A DNA stretch of 11,181 bases from Prevotellaceae bacterium (GTDB lineage: Bacteria > Bacteroidota > Bacteroidia > Bacteroidales > Paludibacteraceae). The stretch lies in NCBI GenBank assembly GCA_031290375.1, contig JAITNR010000115.1:1-11181 (forward strand), given 5' to 3'. Under the pieces are notes generated by a model. The model worked only from the letters and a program-made list of their open reading frames with translations. It did not search any database and was not told the origin of the DNA. This document shows, one piece after another, positions 1 through 6,306 of this stretch. The translations under genes were made by a program, and so were the position numbers. The number at the start of each line of letters is the position of its first letter. The stretch's first letter is position 1.

Positions 1-60
1 ACGACCTTTTACTATACCGTTTTTGCAGTGATGTTCGCTGCCACATTTAGGACATTTCAT
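1..60 (-). CDS. IS1-like transposase, N-terminal fragment (runs off the window)
   Basis: Reading leftward from an ATG at 58-60, the first 20 codons give MKCPKCGSEHHCKNGIVKGR, and the frame is still open at the window edge. Two closely spaced CxxC-type cysteines (residues 3 and 6) followed by a third (Cys12) and a basic stretch fit the zinc-ribbon start of IS1-family InsA proteins, which bind the terminal repeats of the element. Upstream lie a TATCTTTG promoter box (80-87) and a terminal-repeat-like sequence ending at 119, the expected order for the left end of such an element. The catalytic part is outside the window, so the family call rests on a short zinc-ribbon and on context. IS1595 and other zinc-ribbon transposases remain possible. 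Confidence 0.7.
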   Translation of the reverse strand, partial: MKCPKCGSEHHCKNGIVKGR

Positions 61-79
61 ACTGTTTTTTTTTTGAATG

Positions 80-112
80 CAAAGATAATAAAAAATATCT
101 ATACTAAATCAA
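80..112 (-). promoter_or_regulatory. Promoter of the left IS transposase
   Basis: On the minus strand TATCTTTG (80-87) matches the Bacteroidetes -7 consensus TAnnTTTG. A TTG for the -33 position lies at 110-112, 22 bp upstream, inside the terminal repeat of the element. A transcript would start about 10-15 nt before the ATG at 60. In classical IS1 the upstream promoter element also overlaps the left inverted repeat, so the arrangement supports the element call. Assigned by motif only. Confidence 0.5.
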
Positions 113-119
113 CAATGCC
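97..119 (-). repeat. Terminal inverted repeat of the left IS (putative)
   Basis: Read leftward from 119, the sequence begins GGCATTGTTGATTTA. It matches 21 of 23 positions with the sequence read rightward from 127, and its first 11 bases match the sequence read leftward from 270. It lies 37 bp upstream of the transposase ATG at this end, so position 119 is the likely outer edge of the insertion sequence. The partner repeat is outside the window and no target duplication can be tested. Confidence 0.5.
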
Positions 120-141
120 ATTCAGGGGCATTGTTGATTTA
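105..141. repeat. Perfect 15-bp palindrome (hairpin)
   Basis: Bases 105-119 are perfectly complementary to 127-141, with a 7-nt loop (120-126). After one mismatch the pairing continues for four more AT pairs (100-103 with 143-146). On the minus strand the stem is followed, after several bases, by a run of six T, so it could act as a terminator for leftward transcription coming from murC. I prefer to explain it as two IS-type ends lying head to head: the left IS ending at 119 and the foldback element starting at 127. Both readings can hold together. Confidence 0.8.
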
Positions 142-270
142 ATATAGTTTCCTCGTCATTTTAAGCGGAACGGAGTATAGCAAAAAATATGTAATATACT
201 GATTATCAAAGATTCCTCATTCTGCTTACGCTGCGTTCAGAATAACTAACCATACCAACTCAACAATGCC
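127..270. mobile_element. 144-bp MITE-like foldback element with IS1-like ends
   Basis: The element starts GGCATTGTTGA (127-137) and ends with the exact complement (260-270). Over 23 bp the two ends (127-149 and 248-270) match at 19 positions. A second, imperfect inverted repeat lies inside: 155-174 against 227-246, 13 of 20 positions paired plus two G-U pairs. There is no reading frame of note. Short, non-coding, self-complementary DNA whose ends match an adjacent insertion sequence is the usual definition of a MITE, moved by the transposase of its parent. I see no target-site duplication: the bases before 127 (ATTCAGG) do not recur after 270. It could instead be a dispersed intergenic hairpin repeat. 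Confidence 0.45.
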
Positions 271-325
271 ATATTTTTTTTTTCGTTTTGGATTTAAAAT
301 TTGGCGTACCTTTTTTTCTAAAAAA

Positions 326-1687
326 TTATTGCCAATCAGTCAAAAACTTCTTAATATCAGGTATGTAAGTGTCAATATCGCCTGCCCCAAAAGTAACAAG
401 CACGTCAAAATCTTTGTTTTTTAGTACGTTGAGTAGTTGTGTTTTGGTAGTAATGGTTTTGTGCGGGTTTGTTATCTCATTGAAAATAAGTTCAGAAGAA
501 ACACCCTCAATTGGTTTTTCTCGTGCAGGATAAATTTCCAGCAAAATCACCTCGTCAAGCCCCGAAAGTGCCTGCGCAAACTCCCTGTAAAAATCCTTTG
601 TGCGACTGTACAGGTGCGGCTGGAACACGCCCAACACCTTTTTGTCACTGTAAAGCATTTTCAGCGATTTTATGCTTGAAGCAAGTTCTTCGGGGTGATG
701 TGCGTAGTCGTCAATGTAGATTTTCGGTTCTTGCAGATGCTTTTCAAACCTGCGTTTAACGCCTCTGTATGAAGACATTGCAGCCTTTATTTCAAAATCG
801 GCAACGCCATTCAACCAAGCCAAAGCCATAGCTGCAACGCTGTTTTCAACATTCACATAAACAGGTACGCCAAGTTGAATATCAGTAATTTTGTTATTTG
901 GTGTAACAAAGTCAAAAATCAATTTTCCTCCACCTGCCCTTATGTTATCCGCATAAAAATCAGCCTTTTCTTCCGCCGAATAGGTATAACACTTGACATC
1001 ACTTTGCAGTTTGGGACAGAGCGTAATCCCTTTTTTATAAACCAACGCACCGTTGGGACGAATAAGCGAAGTAAATTTTTCAAATGCCTCTATATATTCA
1101 TTATGAGTGTGATAGATGTCCAAATGGTCGGCATCGGTGGCGGAAATCACAGCCATAAAAGGCGAAAGACGGTGAAAAGAACGATCGTATTCGTCTGCCT
1201 CTATAACTACAAAATCGCTGTCCGAAAGCAGCAAATTATTGTTGTAATTTAGCAATATACCGCCCAAAAAGGCGTTGCAGCCGATATGACTGCTTTTGAA
1301 AATGTGTGCCGTCATTGTAGAAATGGTCGTTTTGCCGTGAGTACCTGCTACACAAAGCTCATTCGATGTTTTGGTAATTTCTCCCAAAATTTCGGCACGC
1401 TTGAGAATTTTATAATTATTTTCCCTGAAATATTGAAATTGAGAATGTTCCTGCGAAATTGCAGGAGTATAAATTACAAGGGTATTGTCCGGATTAAGAA
1501 ACTCTTCATCAATCAGTTCTACAAAATCCTGATAATGAATGTCCATACCTTCACTTTCAAGTTCGGCACAAAGCTCGCTGCGAACCTTGTCGTAGCCCCC
1601 AACCACAAAGCCCCTGCTTTTAAAATAACGAGCAATGGCACTCATTCCAATGCCGCCAATGCCAAGAAAATAATAATTTTGGGTCAT
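326..1687 (-). CDS. murC: UDP-N-acetylmuramate--L-alanine ligase MurC
   Basis: MurC is the cytoplasmic ATP-dependent enzyme that adds L-alanine to UDP-N-acetylmuramic acid, the first step of the peptidoglycan stem peptide. The 453-residue product has the usual length. Visible parts are the N-terminal nucleotide-sugar domain with GIGGIGM (9-15), the ATP loop GTHGKTT (115-121), EADEYDRSF (163-171), DADHLD (185-190), and the C-terminal domain with DDYAHHP (326-332) and FQPHLYSRT (355-363). The related recycling ligase Mpl was considered, but the sequence follows Bacteroidetes MurC throughout. The start ATG (1685-1687) lies 24 nt after the gpsA stop, so the two are probably co-transcribed, with gpsA first. 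There is no clear ribosome binding site, normal for this phylum. In many Bacteroidetes murC sits in the division and cell-wall cluster beside murG and ftsQ; here it does not. Confidence 0.96.
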   Translation of the reverse strand: MTQNYYFLGIGGIGMSAIARYFKSRGFVVGGYDKVRSELCAELESEGMDIHYQDFVELIDEEFLNPDNTLVIYTPAISQEHSQFQYFRENNYKILKRAEILGEITKTSNELCVAGTHGKTTISTMTAHIFKSSHIGCNAFLGGILLNYNNNLLLSDSDFVVIEADEYDRSFHRLSPFMAVISATDADHLDIYHTHNEYIEAFEKFTSLIRPNGALVYKKGITLCPKLQSDVKCYTYSAEEKADFYADNIRAGGGKLIFDFVTPNNKITDIQLGVPVYVNVENSVAAMALAWLNGVADFEIKAAMSSYRGVKRRFEKHLQEPKIYIDDYAHHPEELASSIKSLKMLYSDKKVLGVFQPHLYSRTKDFYREFAQALSGLDEVILLEIYPAREKPIEGVSSELIFNEITNPHKTITTKTQLLNVLKNKDFDVLVTFGAGDIDTYIPDIKKFLTDWQ

Positions 1688-1711
1688 TTATTCTATAAAT
1701 TTATTCGTTTT

Positions 1712-2740
1712 TTACTGCAATTTTGCCGTCAGTGCCCTCATTACCGTAGCGGGCAAACGGCGTTGATACAGAATGCTGTACACCGCATCCAATATCGGCA
1801 AACTTACCTGAAACGCCTCGTTGATTTCGTGTATGCACTTTGTGCCGTAATAGCCCTCGGCAATCATTTCCATCTCTATTTGAGCAGTTTTTACCGAATA
1901 GCCTTTGCCTATCATATTACCAAAAGTACGATTACGACTGAACTTTGAGTATGCCGTAACCAACAAATCTCCCAAGTAAACACTCTGCTGCAAATCTCTG
2001 TAGTTCGGCTTTACAGCAGCACAAAAACGACTGATTTCCTGAATGGCATTCGATACCAAAACAGCCTGAAAATTGTCGCCATACTTCAAACCGTGACAAA
2101 TACCAACAGCAATTGAGTAGATGTTTTTCATTACAGACGAAATTTCTATACCCGCAACGTCGTCGCTTGTGTAGGTTTGCACAAAGCTGTTAGTCATTCT
2201 CGCTGCAATGTTACGTGCCAAATCCCTGTTTTTGCAGCCTACGGTAAGGTACGATGTGCGTTCCAGAGCCACCTCTTCAGCATGGCAAGGACCACTGATA
2301 ACCGCAATCTGCTCCATCGGTACATTATAAAACTGATGAAGATATTCCGAAATAACCAGATTTTCGTCAGGAATAATGCCTTTTACAGCGGACACAATTA
2401 TCTTTGTGTTGAGCCTGCGGCGAAGTTTTTTGAGATAATCCTTGATAAAAGGCGATGGAATAGAGAGTATCAACATGTCAGACTGTTCAACAATGTGATT
2501 TATTTTTGAAGAAAAATTAATTTTCTCCACATTGAAATCAACCCCCGAAAGATACGAAGGATTGCGTCCCAGACGTTTAAATTCATCAATCTGCTCTGCA
2601 TTTCTTATGTACCAATTGATTTGCGGTTCGTTGATAAGCAGAACTTTAGCAATGGCAGTTGCCCAACTGCCATTGCCAAGAATGCCCACTCTAAGACCTT
2701 TGGACTTTTCATCCGTTTGAACATTATTTGCCTCTTTCAT
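1712..2740 (-). CDS. gpsA: Glycerol-3-phosphate dehydrogenase [NAD(P)+]
   Basis: GpsA reduces dihydroxyacetone phosphate to sn-glycerol-3-phosphate, the backbone of phospholipids, in the cytoplasm. Starting from the ATG at 2738-2740 the product has 342 residues. It shows the Rossmann motif GNGSWATA (22-29), SAVKGI with Lys120, the substrate-binding segment SGPCHAEE (149-156), the helix MKNIYSIAVGI containing the conserved catalytic lysine (Lys205), and SRNRTFGNMIGKG (268-280). The frame stays open upstream to a TTG at 2800, but that start would fall at the predicted transcription start (box at 2809-2816) and would add an uncharacteristic 20 residues, so I chose 2740. The family is normally around 330 residues. 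It is first in a leftward operon with murC. It diverges from yebC across a shared promoter region. Confidence 0.95.
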   Translation of the reverse strand: MKEANNVQTDEKSKGLRVGILGNGSWATAIAKVLLINEPQINWYIRNAEQIDEFKRLGRNPSYLSGVDFNVEKINFSSKINHIVEQSDMLILSIPSPFIKDYLKKLRRRLNTKIIVSAVKGIIPDENLVISEYLHQFYNVPMEQIAVISGPCHAEEVALERTSYLTVGCKNRDLARNIAARMTNSFVQTYTSDDVAGIEISSVMKNIYSIAVGICHGLKYGDNFQAVLVSNAIQEISRFCAAVKPNYRDLQQSVYLGDLLVTAYSKFSRNRTFGNMIGKGYSVKTAQIEMEMIAEGYYGTKCIHEINEAFQVSLPILDAVYSILYQRRLPATVMRALTAKLQ

Positions 2741-2806
2741 CTCTATAATCTTTATTATCAATACTTTTTGGTGCAGTAAACGAATTGTTTTTCCAAACAA
2801 AAATCA

Positions 2807-2834
2807 TGCAAAGTTACAAAAAATTGCAAAACAA
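2807..2834 (-). promoter_or_regulatory. gpsA-murC promoter
   Basis: TAACTTTG on the minus strand (2809-2816) matches the Bacteroidetes -7 consensus. A TTG at 2832-2834 is the only near -33 candidate, but its 15-bp spacing is shorter than usual. Transcription would begin near 2801, giving an untranslated leader of about 60 nt before the gpsA ATG. The 20 bp at 2807-2826 resemble the promoter on the other strand (2863-2883). Confidence 0.5.
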
Positions 2835-2869
2835 TTACGAATTAAAATTGATTTTTCGTAATCAATTTT
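2834..2869. promoter_or_regulatory. Two overlapping palindromes between divergent promoters (candidate operator)
   Basis: Two perfect inverted repeats interlock here. ATTACGAA (2834-2841) pairs with TTCGTAAT (2855-2862), and AAAATTGATT (2844-2853) pairs with AATCAATTTT (2860-2869). They lie between the -7 boxes of gpsA (2809-2816) and yebC (2874-2881) and cover the place where the -33 contacts of yebC should fall. A dimeric regulator could bind one or both and control both operons. The alternative is chance: AT-rich DNA yields such palindromes easily. No regulator gene is nearby to support the idea. Confidence 0.35.
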
Positions 2870-2881
2870 TCATTAACTTTG
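2848..2881 (+). promoter_or_regulatory. yebC-dapF promoter
   Basis: TAACTTTG (2874-2881) matches the Bacteroidetes -7 consensus, with a TTG at 2848-2850 as the -33 candidate (23-bp spacing, slightly long). The transcript would start near 2888, leaving a leader of under 20 nt before the ATG at 2905. Motif-based only. Confidence 0.5.
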
Positions 2882-2904
2882 CAAAAAAAACATAATTTGA
2901 CAAA

Positions 2905-3621
2905 ATGGGAAGAGCATTTGAATTTCGCAAAGCGAGAAAATTTAAAAGATGGGGCAATATGGCTCGTACTTTCACCAAGTTAGGCAAAGAAATAACAATA
3001 GCAGTTAAGCAGGCGGGTCCGTACCCCGAAAACAACCCGCGTCTCAGAGTACTGATGCAGACTGCACGAAAAGAAAATATGCCGAAGGAAAACATCGAAA
3101 GAGCCATCAAAAAAGCCGCCGACAAAGATTTTTCTGATTATAAGGAGATGAACTACGAGGGATACGCACCCTTTGGAATAGCCATTTTTGTAGAAACGGC
3201 TACAGACAACACCACAAGAACGGTTGCCAATGTTCGCAGTTATTTCAACAAATTCGGAGGCTCGCTTGGCACTTCGGGAAGTTTGGAGTTTCTGTTCGAC
3301 CACAAATGCGTATTTCACATCAAGCCCAAAGAGAACGTTTCGCTTGAAGATTTGGAATTTGAACTTATTGACCTTGGCGTTGATGAAATTGCCGAAGATG
3401 AGGGCGAAATACTGATTTATGGCGAGTTTGCCCAAAACTCAAATATCCAAAAATACCTCGAAGAAAACGGCTTTGAAATCACATCAAGCGAATTTGTCCG
3501 CATTCCTAACGATTTGAAAAAAGTCACGCCCGAACAAACCGAGCAGATAAATAAACTAATCGAAAAAATCGAAGAGGACGAAGATGTACAGAACGTTTTT
3601 CACAACATGCAGGAGGAATGA
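2905..3621 (+). CDS. yebC: YebC/PmpR-family regulatory protein
   Basis: The 238-residue product begins with the family's hallmark start GRAFEFRKARKFKRWGNMAR (residues 2-21) and continues with the conserved ARKENMPKENIERAIKKA region (about 54-71) and YEGYAPFGIAIFVE (about 85-98). The family is cytoplasmic and about 240 residues long. Members were first described as DNA-binding transcription regulators; bacterial and mitochondrial (TACO1) members have also been linked to translation of difficult peptide stretches. Which role applies here cannot be told from sequence. The start is fixed by the conserved N-terminus. The gene ends in ATGA: its stop overlaps the dapF start by 4 nt, so translation of the two is probably coupled. 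Confidence 0.93.
   Translation: MGRAFEFRKARKFKRWGNMARTFTKLGKEITIAVKQAGPYPENNPRLRVLMQTARKENMPKENIERAIKKAADKDFSDYKEMNYEGYAPFGIAIFVETATDNTTRTVANVRSYFNKFGGSLGTSGSLEFLFDHKCVFHIKPKENVSLEDLEFELIDLGVDEIAEDEGEILIYGEFAQNSNIQKYLEENGFEITSSEFVRIPNDLKKVTPEQTEQINKLIEKIEEDEDVQNVFHNMQEE
3611..3616 (+). promoter_or_regulatory. Shine-Dalgarno-like AGGAGG at the yebC-dapF junction
   Basis: A full AGGAGG lies in the last codons of yebC and ends only 1 nt before the dapF ATG at 3618. That is much closer than the usual 5-9 nt spacing. It may help a terminating ribosome re-initiate at the overlapping ATGA, or may simply reflect the two Glu codons of yebC. Confidence 0.35.
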
Positions 3622-4454
3622 CCAAACTTCCTTTCATAAAAATGCACGGCGCAGGCAATGACTACGTGTTTGTAGACTGTCTGACAAACATGATAGAAAA
3701 TCCGTCCGAATTTGCAGTGAATATTTCCGACCGCCATTTTGGAGTCGGTTCAGACGGGCTGGTACTAATTCTGCCTTCGCAAATCGCTGACTGTCGGATG
3801 CAAATGTTCAATTCAGACGGCTCGCAGGGCAGAATGTGCGGTAATGCTATCCGTTGTGTCGGCAAATATTTTTATGAAAATTATCTGCAACAGGACGTTC
3901 TAAAAATCGAAACATTGAGCGGAATCAGAACTTTGGAAATATTTGCCCGCAACAACATTGTAACTGAAGTAAGAGTTGATATGGGCTTTGCCAATTTTTC
4001 CTCAAAAAACATACCGATTGATACGAAATCAGCTACCTGTATTAATTTGCCGCTTGAAATTGAGGACAAAATATATCATATTACAGCTGTTTCTATGGGC
4101 AACCCGCATTGCGTAGTTTTTTGCAGGAATGTCGATGAAGTTCCGCTTGCAACCATCGGTACAAAATTTGAGCACCATTCTATTTTTCCAGAAAATGTTA
4201 ATACAGAATTTGTACAAATTATTGACAGTCAGACAATAAAAATGCGAGTTTGGGAGCGTGGTTCCGGCGAAACTTTGGCTTGCGGAACAGGTGCCTGTGC
4301 TGCAATTGCCGCCGCTGTCAAAAACGGACTGCTAAAGCCGAATACCGAAGTCTGCGTTTGTCTGAAAGGAGGCAAACTTTATGTCAGATGCAATGACGAC
4401 TACCAAATTTTTATGAAAGGCGATGCTGTAGAGGTTTTTCGGGGAGAGTTTTAG
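3618..4454 (+). CDS. dapF: Diaminopimelate epimerase
   Basis: DapF converts LL- to meso-diaminopimelate, the last step before lysine and the cross-linking residue of Gram-negative peptidoglycan. It is a cytoplasmic, cofactor-free, two-cysteine racemase. The 278-residue product has the usual length and both catalytic cysteines: Cys74 in GRMCGNAIRC (71-80) and Cys222 in GETLACGTGAC (217-227). Also visible are the N-terminal MHGAGNDYVFVD (9-20) and GNPHCV (161-166). The start overlaps the yebC stop by 4 nt. The link to the neighbouring murC gene is functional only, since meso-diaminopimelate is added by MurE two steps after MurC. Nothing unusual in the protein. Confidence 0.97.
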   Translation: MTKLPFIKMHGAGNDYVFVDCLTNMIENPSEFAVNISDRHFGVGSDGLVLILPSQIADCRMQMFNSDGSQGRMCGNAIRCVGKYFYENYLQQDVLKIETLSGIRTLEIFARNNIVTEVRVDMGFANFSSKNIPIDTKSATCINLPLEIEDKIYHITAVSMGNPHCVVFCRNVDEVPLATIGTKFEHHSIFPENVNTEFVQIIDSQTIKMRVWERGSGETLACGTGACAAIAAAVKNGLLKPNTEVCVCLKGGKLYVRCNDDYQIFMKGDAVEVFRGEF

Positions 4455-4484
4455 AAGTTTTTTATTCGTCCAATTAAGAAAATT

Positions 4485-4568
4485 AAGAGGGAAAAGGTAA
4501 CCACTTTTTGATAAAAGCTGGTTACTTATCGTGAAAAAGTAGTTACCGATTGCCAAAAGGTGGCTACC
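4485..4568 (-). repeat. Four tandem 21-bp degenerate repeats with a long hairpin
   Basis: Read on the minus strand, four consecutive 21-bp units (4568-4548, 4547-4527, 4526-4506, 4505-4485) share a core close to RGTAACYACYTTTT followed by seven variable bases. GT, one A and the four T are invariant. Because the core is partly self-complementary to its neighbours, 4496-4509 also pairs with 4534-4547 (13 of 14 positions). Inside that, 4510-4514 pairs with 4526-4530, making a long hairpin. The array fills most of the 208-bp spacer between dapF and fabG. A 21-bp period is two helical turns, so bound proteins would sit on one face. It could be a regulator-binding array for fabG-cdsA, a terminator for yebC-dapF, or the multiple end repeats of a lost transposon such as an IS21-type element. 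I cannot decide among these. Confidence 0.6.
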
Positions 4569-4630
4569 GGTTAGGTCTTTCCAATCCTGCAATCGCAGTA
4601 GAGAATTATATTTAATCCAAAAATTTAATG

Positions 4631-4638
4631 TAAATTTG
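4631..4638 (+). promoter_or_regulatory. fabG-cdsA promoter -7 box
   Basis: TAAATTTG fits the Bacteroidetes TAnnTTTG element and lies 24 nt before the fabG ATG, the same geometry as at yebC. No good TTG is seen at -33, so a weak or activated promoter is possible. The 21-bp repeat array ends about 62 bp upstream. Confidence 0.45.
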
Positions 4639-4662
4639 CAAAAATAAAAATAATTAAATAAC

Positions 4663-5409
4663 ATGAAATTGTTAAATAACAAAGTAGCACTGATAACAGG
4701 TGCAGCAAGGGGTATAGGCAAGGCAATAGCCCTAAAATTTGCAGCGGAAGGAGCAGATATTGCATTTACCGACCTATTTGACAACGAAACATCTCAGGCA
4801 ACAGCAAAAGAGTTATCAGTATTTGGTGTCAAGGTAAAATTCTATGCCTCAAATGCGGCTAACTTTGCAGACACTCACAGTGTAGTTGAGGAAATTGTCA
4901 AAGATTTTGGTCGGATAGACATTCTGGTAAATAACGCAGGCATTACCAAAGACACCGCCCTGAAACGTATGACGGAAGAGCAATGGGACGCAGTTATTGC
5001 AGTAAATCTCAAATCAGTGTTCAACTTTACCAAAGCCGTTCAGTCGATTATGTGGAAGCAGGCTTGCGGCAGCGTGATAAATATGAGTTCGGTAGTGGGA
5101 GTGAGCGGCAATGCCAATCAATGTAATTATTCGGCATCCAAAGCGGGTATCATTGGCTTCACCAAATCGTCGGCAAAGGAAATGGGCTTGCGCGGCATCA
5201 GGCACAACGCCATCGCTCCGGGGTTTATCATCACCGAAATGACAGACGCCCTGCCTGACGATGTAAAAAGGACTTGGGCAGAACAAATACCCCTGCGCCG
5301 AGGCGGTACGCCCGAAGATGTGGCTAATGTGGCAACATTTCTGGCTTCCGACCTATCGAGTTATGTTACGGGACAAGTGATACACTGCTGTGGCGGAATG
5401 AATATGTAA
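4663..5409 (+). CDS. fabG: 3-oxoacyl-[acyl-carrier-protein] reductase FabG
   Basis: FabG reduces 3-oxoacyl-ACP to 3-hydroxyacyl-ACP in each round of type II fatty acid synthesis, in the cytoplasm. The 248-residue product is a classical short-chain dehydrogenase. It has the cofactor loop TGAARGIG (12-19), NNAG (90-93) and the catalytic set Asn115, Ser143, Tyr156 and Lys160 (YSASK, 156-160). The C-terminus, ending in CGGMNM, is typical of Bacteroidetes FabG. An Asp sits at the end of the second strand (Asp37 in FTDLFD), a feature often tied to NADH preference in this superfamily, though the family norm is NADPH; cofactor choice is therefore uncertain. The start ATG has no Shine-Dalgarno sequence. 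cdsA follows after 16 nt, so the two genes are likely one lipid-synthesis operon. Confidence 0.92.
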   Translation: MKLLNNKVALITGAARGIGKAIALKFAAEGADIAFTDLFDNETSQATAKELSVFGVKVKFYASNAANFADTHSVVEEIVKDFGRIDILVNNAGITKDTALKRMTEEQWDAVIAVNLKSVFNFTKAVQSIMWKQACGSVINMSSVVGVSGNANQCNYSASKAGIIGFTKSSAKEMGLRGIRHNAIAPGFIITEMTDALPDDVKRTWAEQIPLRRGGTPEDVANVATFLASDLSSYVTGQVIHCCGGMNM

Positions 5410-5419
5410 AAAAATATAT

Positions 5420-5424
5420 AAGGA
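5420..5424 (+). promoter_or_regulatory. AAGGA just before the cdsA GTG start
   Basis: AAGGA ends 1 nt before the GTG at 5426-5428, too close for a standard Shine-Dalgarno contact. The start is nevertheless supported by the conserved N-terminus (MKTLIVRGLSGAVYV) and the lack of a better ATG nearby. Confidence 0.3.
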
Positions 5425-5425
5425 C

Positions 5426-6271
5426 GTGAAAACTTTAATTGTAAGAGGTTTAAGCGGTGCTGTTTATGTTGCACTGATTTTGTTTGCCGTTTTGTTGAAT
5501 ACTTATGTGTTTGCTGTTGTGTTTGCAATCCTCAGCGCATTAACAACTTATGAATTTCACATATTGACAAACAAGCAAGAAAAGGTTGCTGTTGAGCCTT
5601 TTTTTGGAGCAATGTTGAGTCTGTTGATGTTTGCAGTTTTTTTTATGTTGAACATTGCCTGCAAAGAAAATTTAGAATTAATAGACATTATTTATCCCAT
5701 TATCTTAATTTTGTTTTTAATTTGTCCTTTTTATATTTTTATAAAAGAAATTATAAAAAATAAGTCAAGTAATCCTGTCAATAATATTGCTTATACTTTT
5801 TTGGGACAAATTTATATTGCTTTGCCTTTTGCGGTGTTAAATATTGTGCATGTGAGGGGTAATTCATTGATTTTAGTTGCTCTTTTTGTAATAATTTGGG
5901 CTAACGATACCTTTGCTTATCTGGTGGGGTCGGTGTTTGGCAAGCACAGACTTTGTGAGAGAATATCGCCCAAAAAGTCGTGGGAAGGATTTTTTGGTGG
6001 TACTGTGGGGGCGTTGATTGTCGGGTATGTTTTTTCGTTGTTTGTTGGTGAGTTGGGTTTGTTGCAGTGGTTAGTTTTTGCGTTGATAATAGTGATATTC
6101 GGCACTTTGGGCGATTTGTTTGAATCGCTTATAAAGCGGACGGCAGGAGTAAAAGACTCAGGTAACATTATGCCCGGACACGGCGGTTTTTTGGACAGGT
6201 TCGACAGTCTGCTGTTTGTAGTAATGCCGATTGTTATATTTTTGCTGGTATTACGAACACTTTGGTCTTGA
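5426..6271 (+). CDS. cdsA: Phosphatidate cytidylyltransferase CdsA
   Basis: CdsA makes CDP-diacylglycerol from CTP and phosphatidic acid at the inner membrane, the branch point for all phospholipids. The 281-residue product is strongly hydrophobic, with several membrane helices (roughly 9-41, 59-78, 88-109, 122-141, 146-167, 188-208, 213-230 and 262-278). It carries the complete family signature from Ser234 to Asp260: SLIKRTAGVKD (234-244), then PGHGGFLDRFD (250-260). WANDTFAYLVGS (158-169) and SPKKSWEGFFGG (181-192) are also family blocks. The start is GTG at 5426, 16 nt after fabG. Codon use is rich in T (TTT, TTG), expected from the membrane-protein composition rather than a sign of transfer. 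Confidence 0.95.
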   Translation: MKTLIVRGLSGAVYVALILFAVLLNTYVFAVVFAILSALTTYEFHILTNKQEKVAVEPFFGAMLSLLMFAVFFMLNIACKENLELIDIIYPIILILFLICPFYIFIKEIIKNKSSNPVNNIAYTFLGQIYIALPFAVLNIVHVRGNSLILVALFVIIWANDTFAYLVGSVFGKHRLCERISPKKSWEGFFGGTVGALIVGYVFSLFVGELGLLQWLVFALIIVIFGTLGDLFESLIKRTAGVKDSGNIMPGHGGFLDRFDSLLFVVMPIVIFLLVLRTLWS

Positions 6272-6306
6272 GAAATTATTTGTATCAAATTTAAAAATAA
6301 AGAAAA

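Noticed and set aside
326..1687. Mpl (murein tripeptide ligase) instead of MurC
   Set aside because: The two families share motifs, but the sequence follows Bacteroidetes MurC from the N-terminal GIGGIGM region to the end.
1286..1948. 220-codon open frame on the plus strand
   Set aside because: It is antisense across murC and the end of gpsA, both strongly supported, and its translation resembles no family.
2741..2800. Upstream extension of gpsA to a TTG at 2800
   Set aside because: It would begin at the predicted transcription start, right after the -7 box at 2809-2816, and add 20 residues not typical of the family. The ATG at 2740 is preferred.
4485..4568. CRISPR array
   Set aside because: The units abut with no unique spacers of normal size, the repeats are degenerate, and no cas gene is present.
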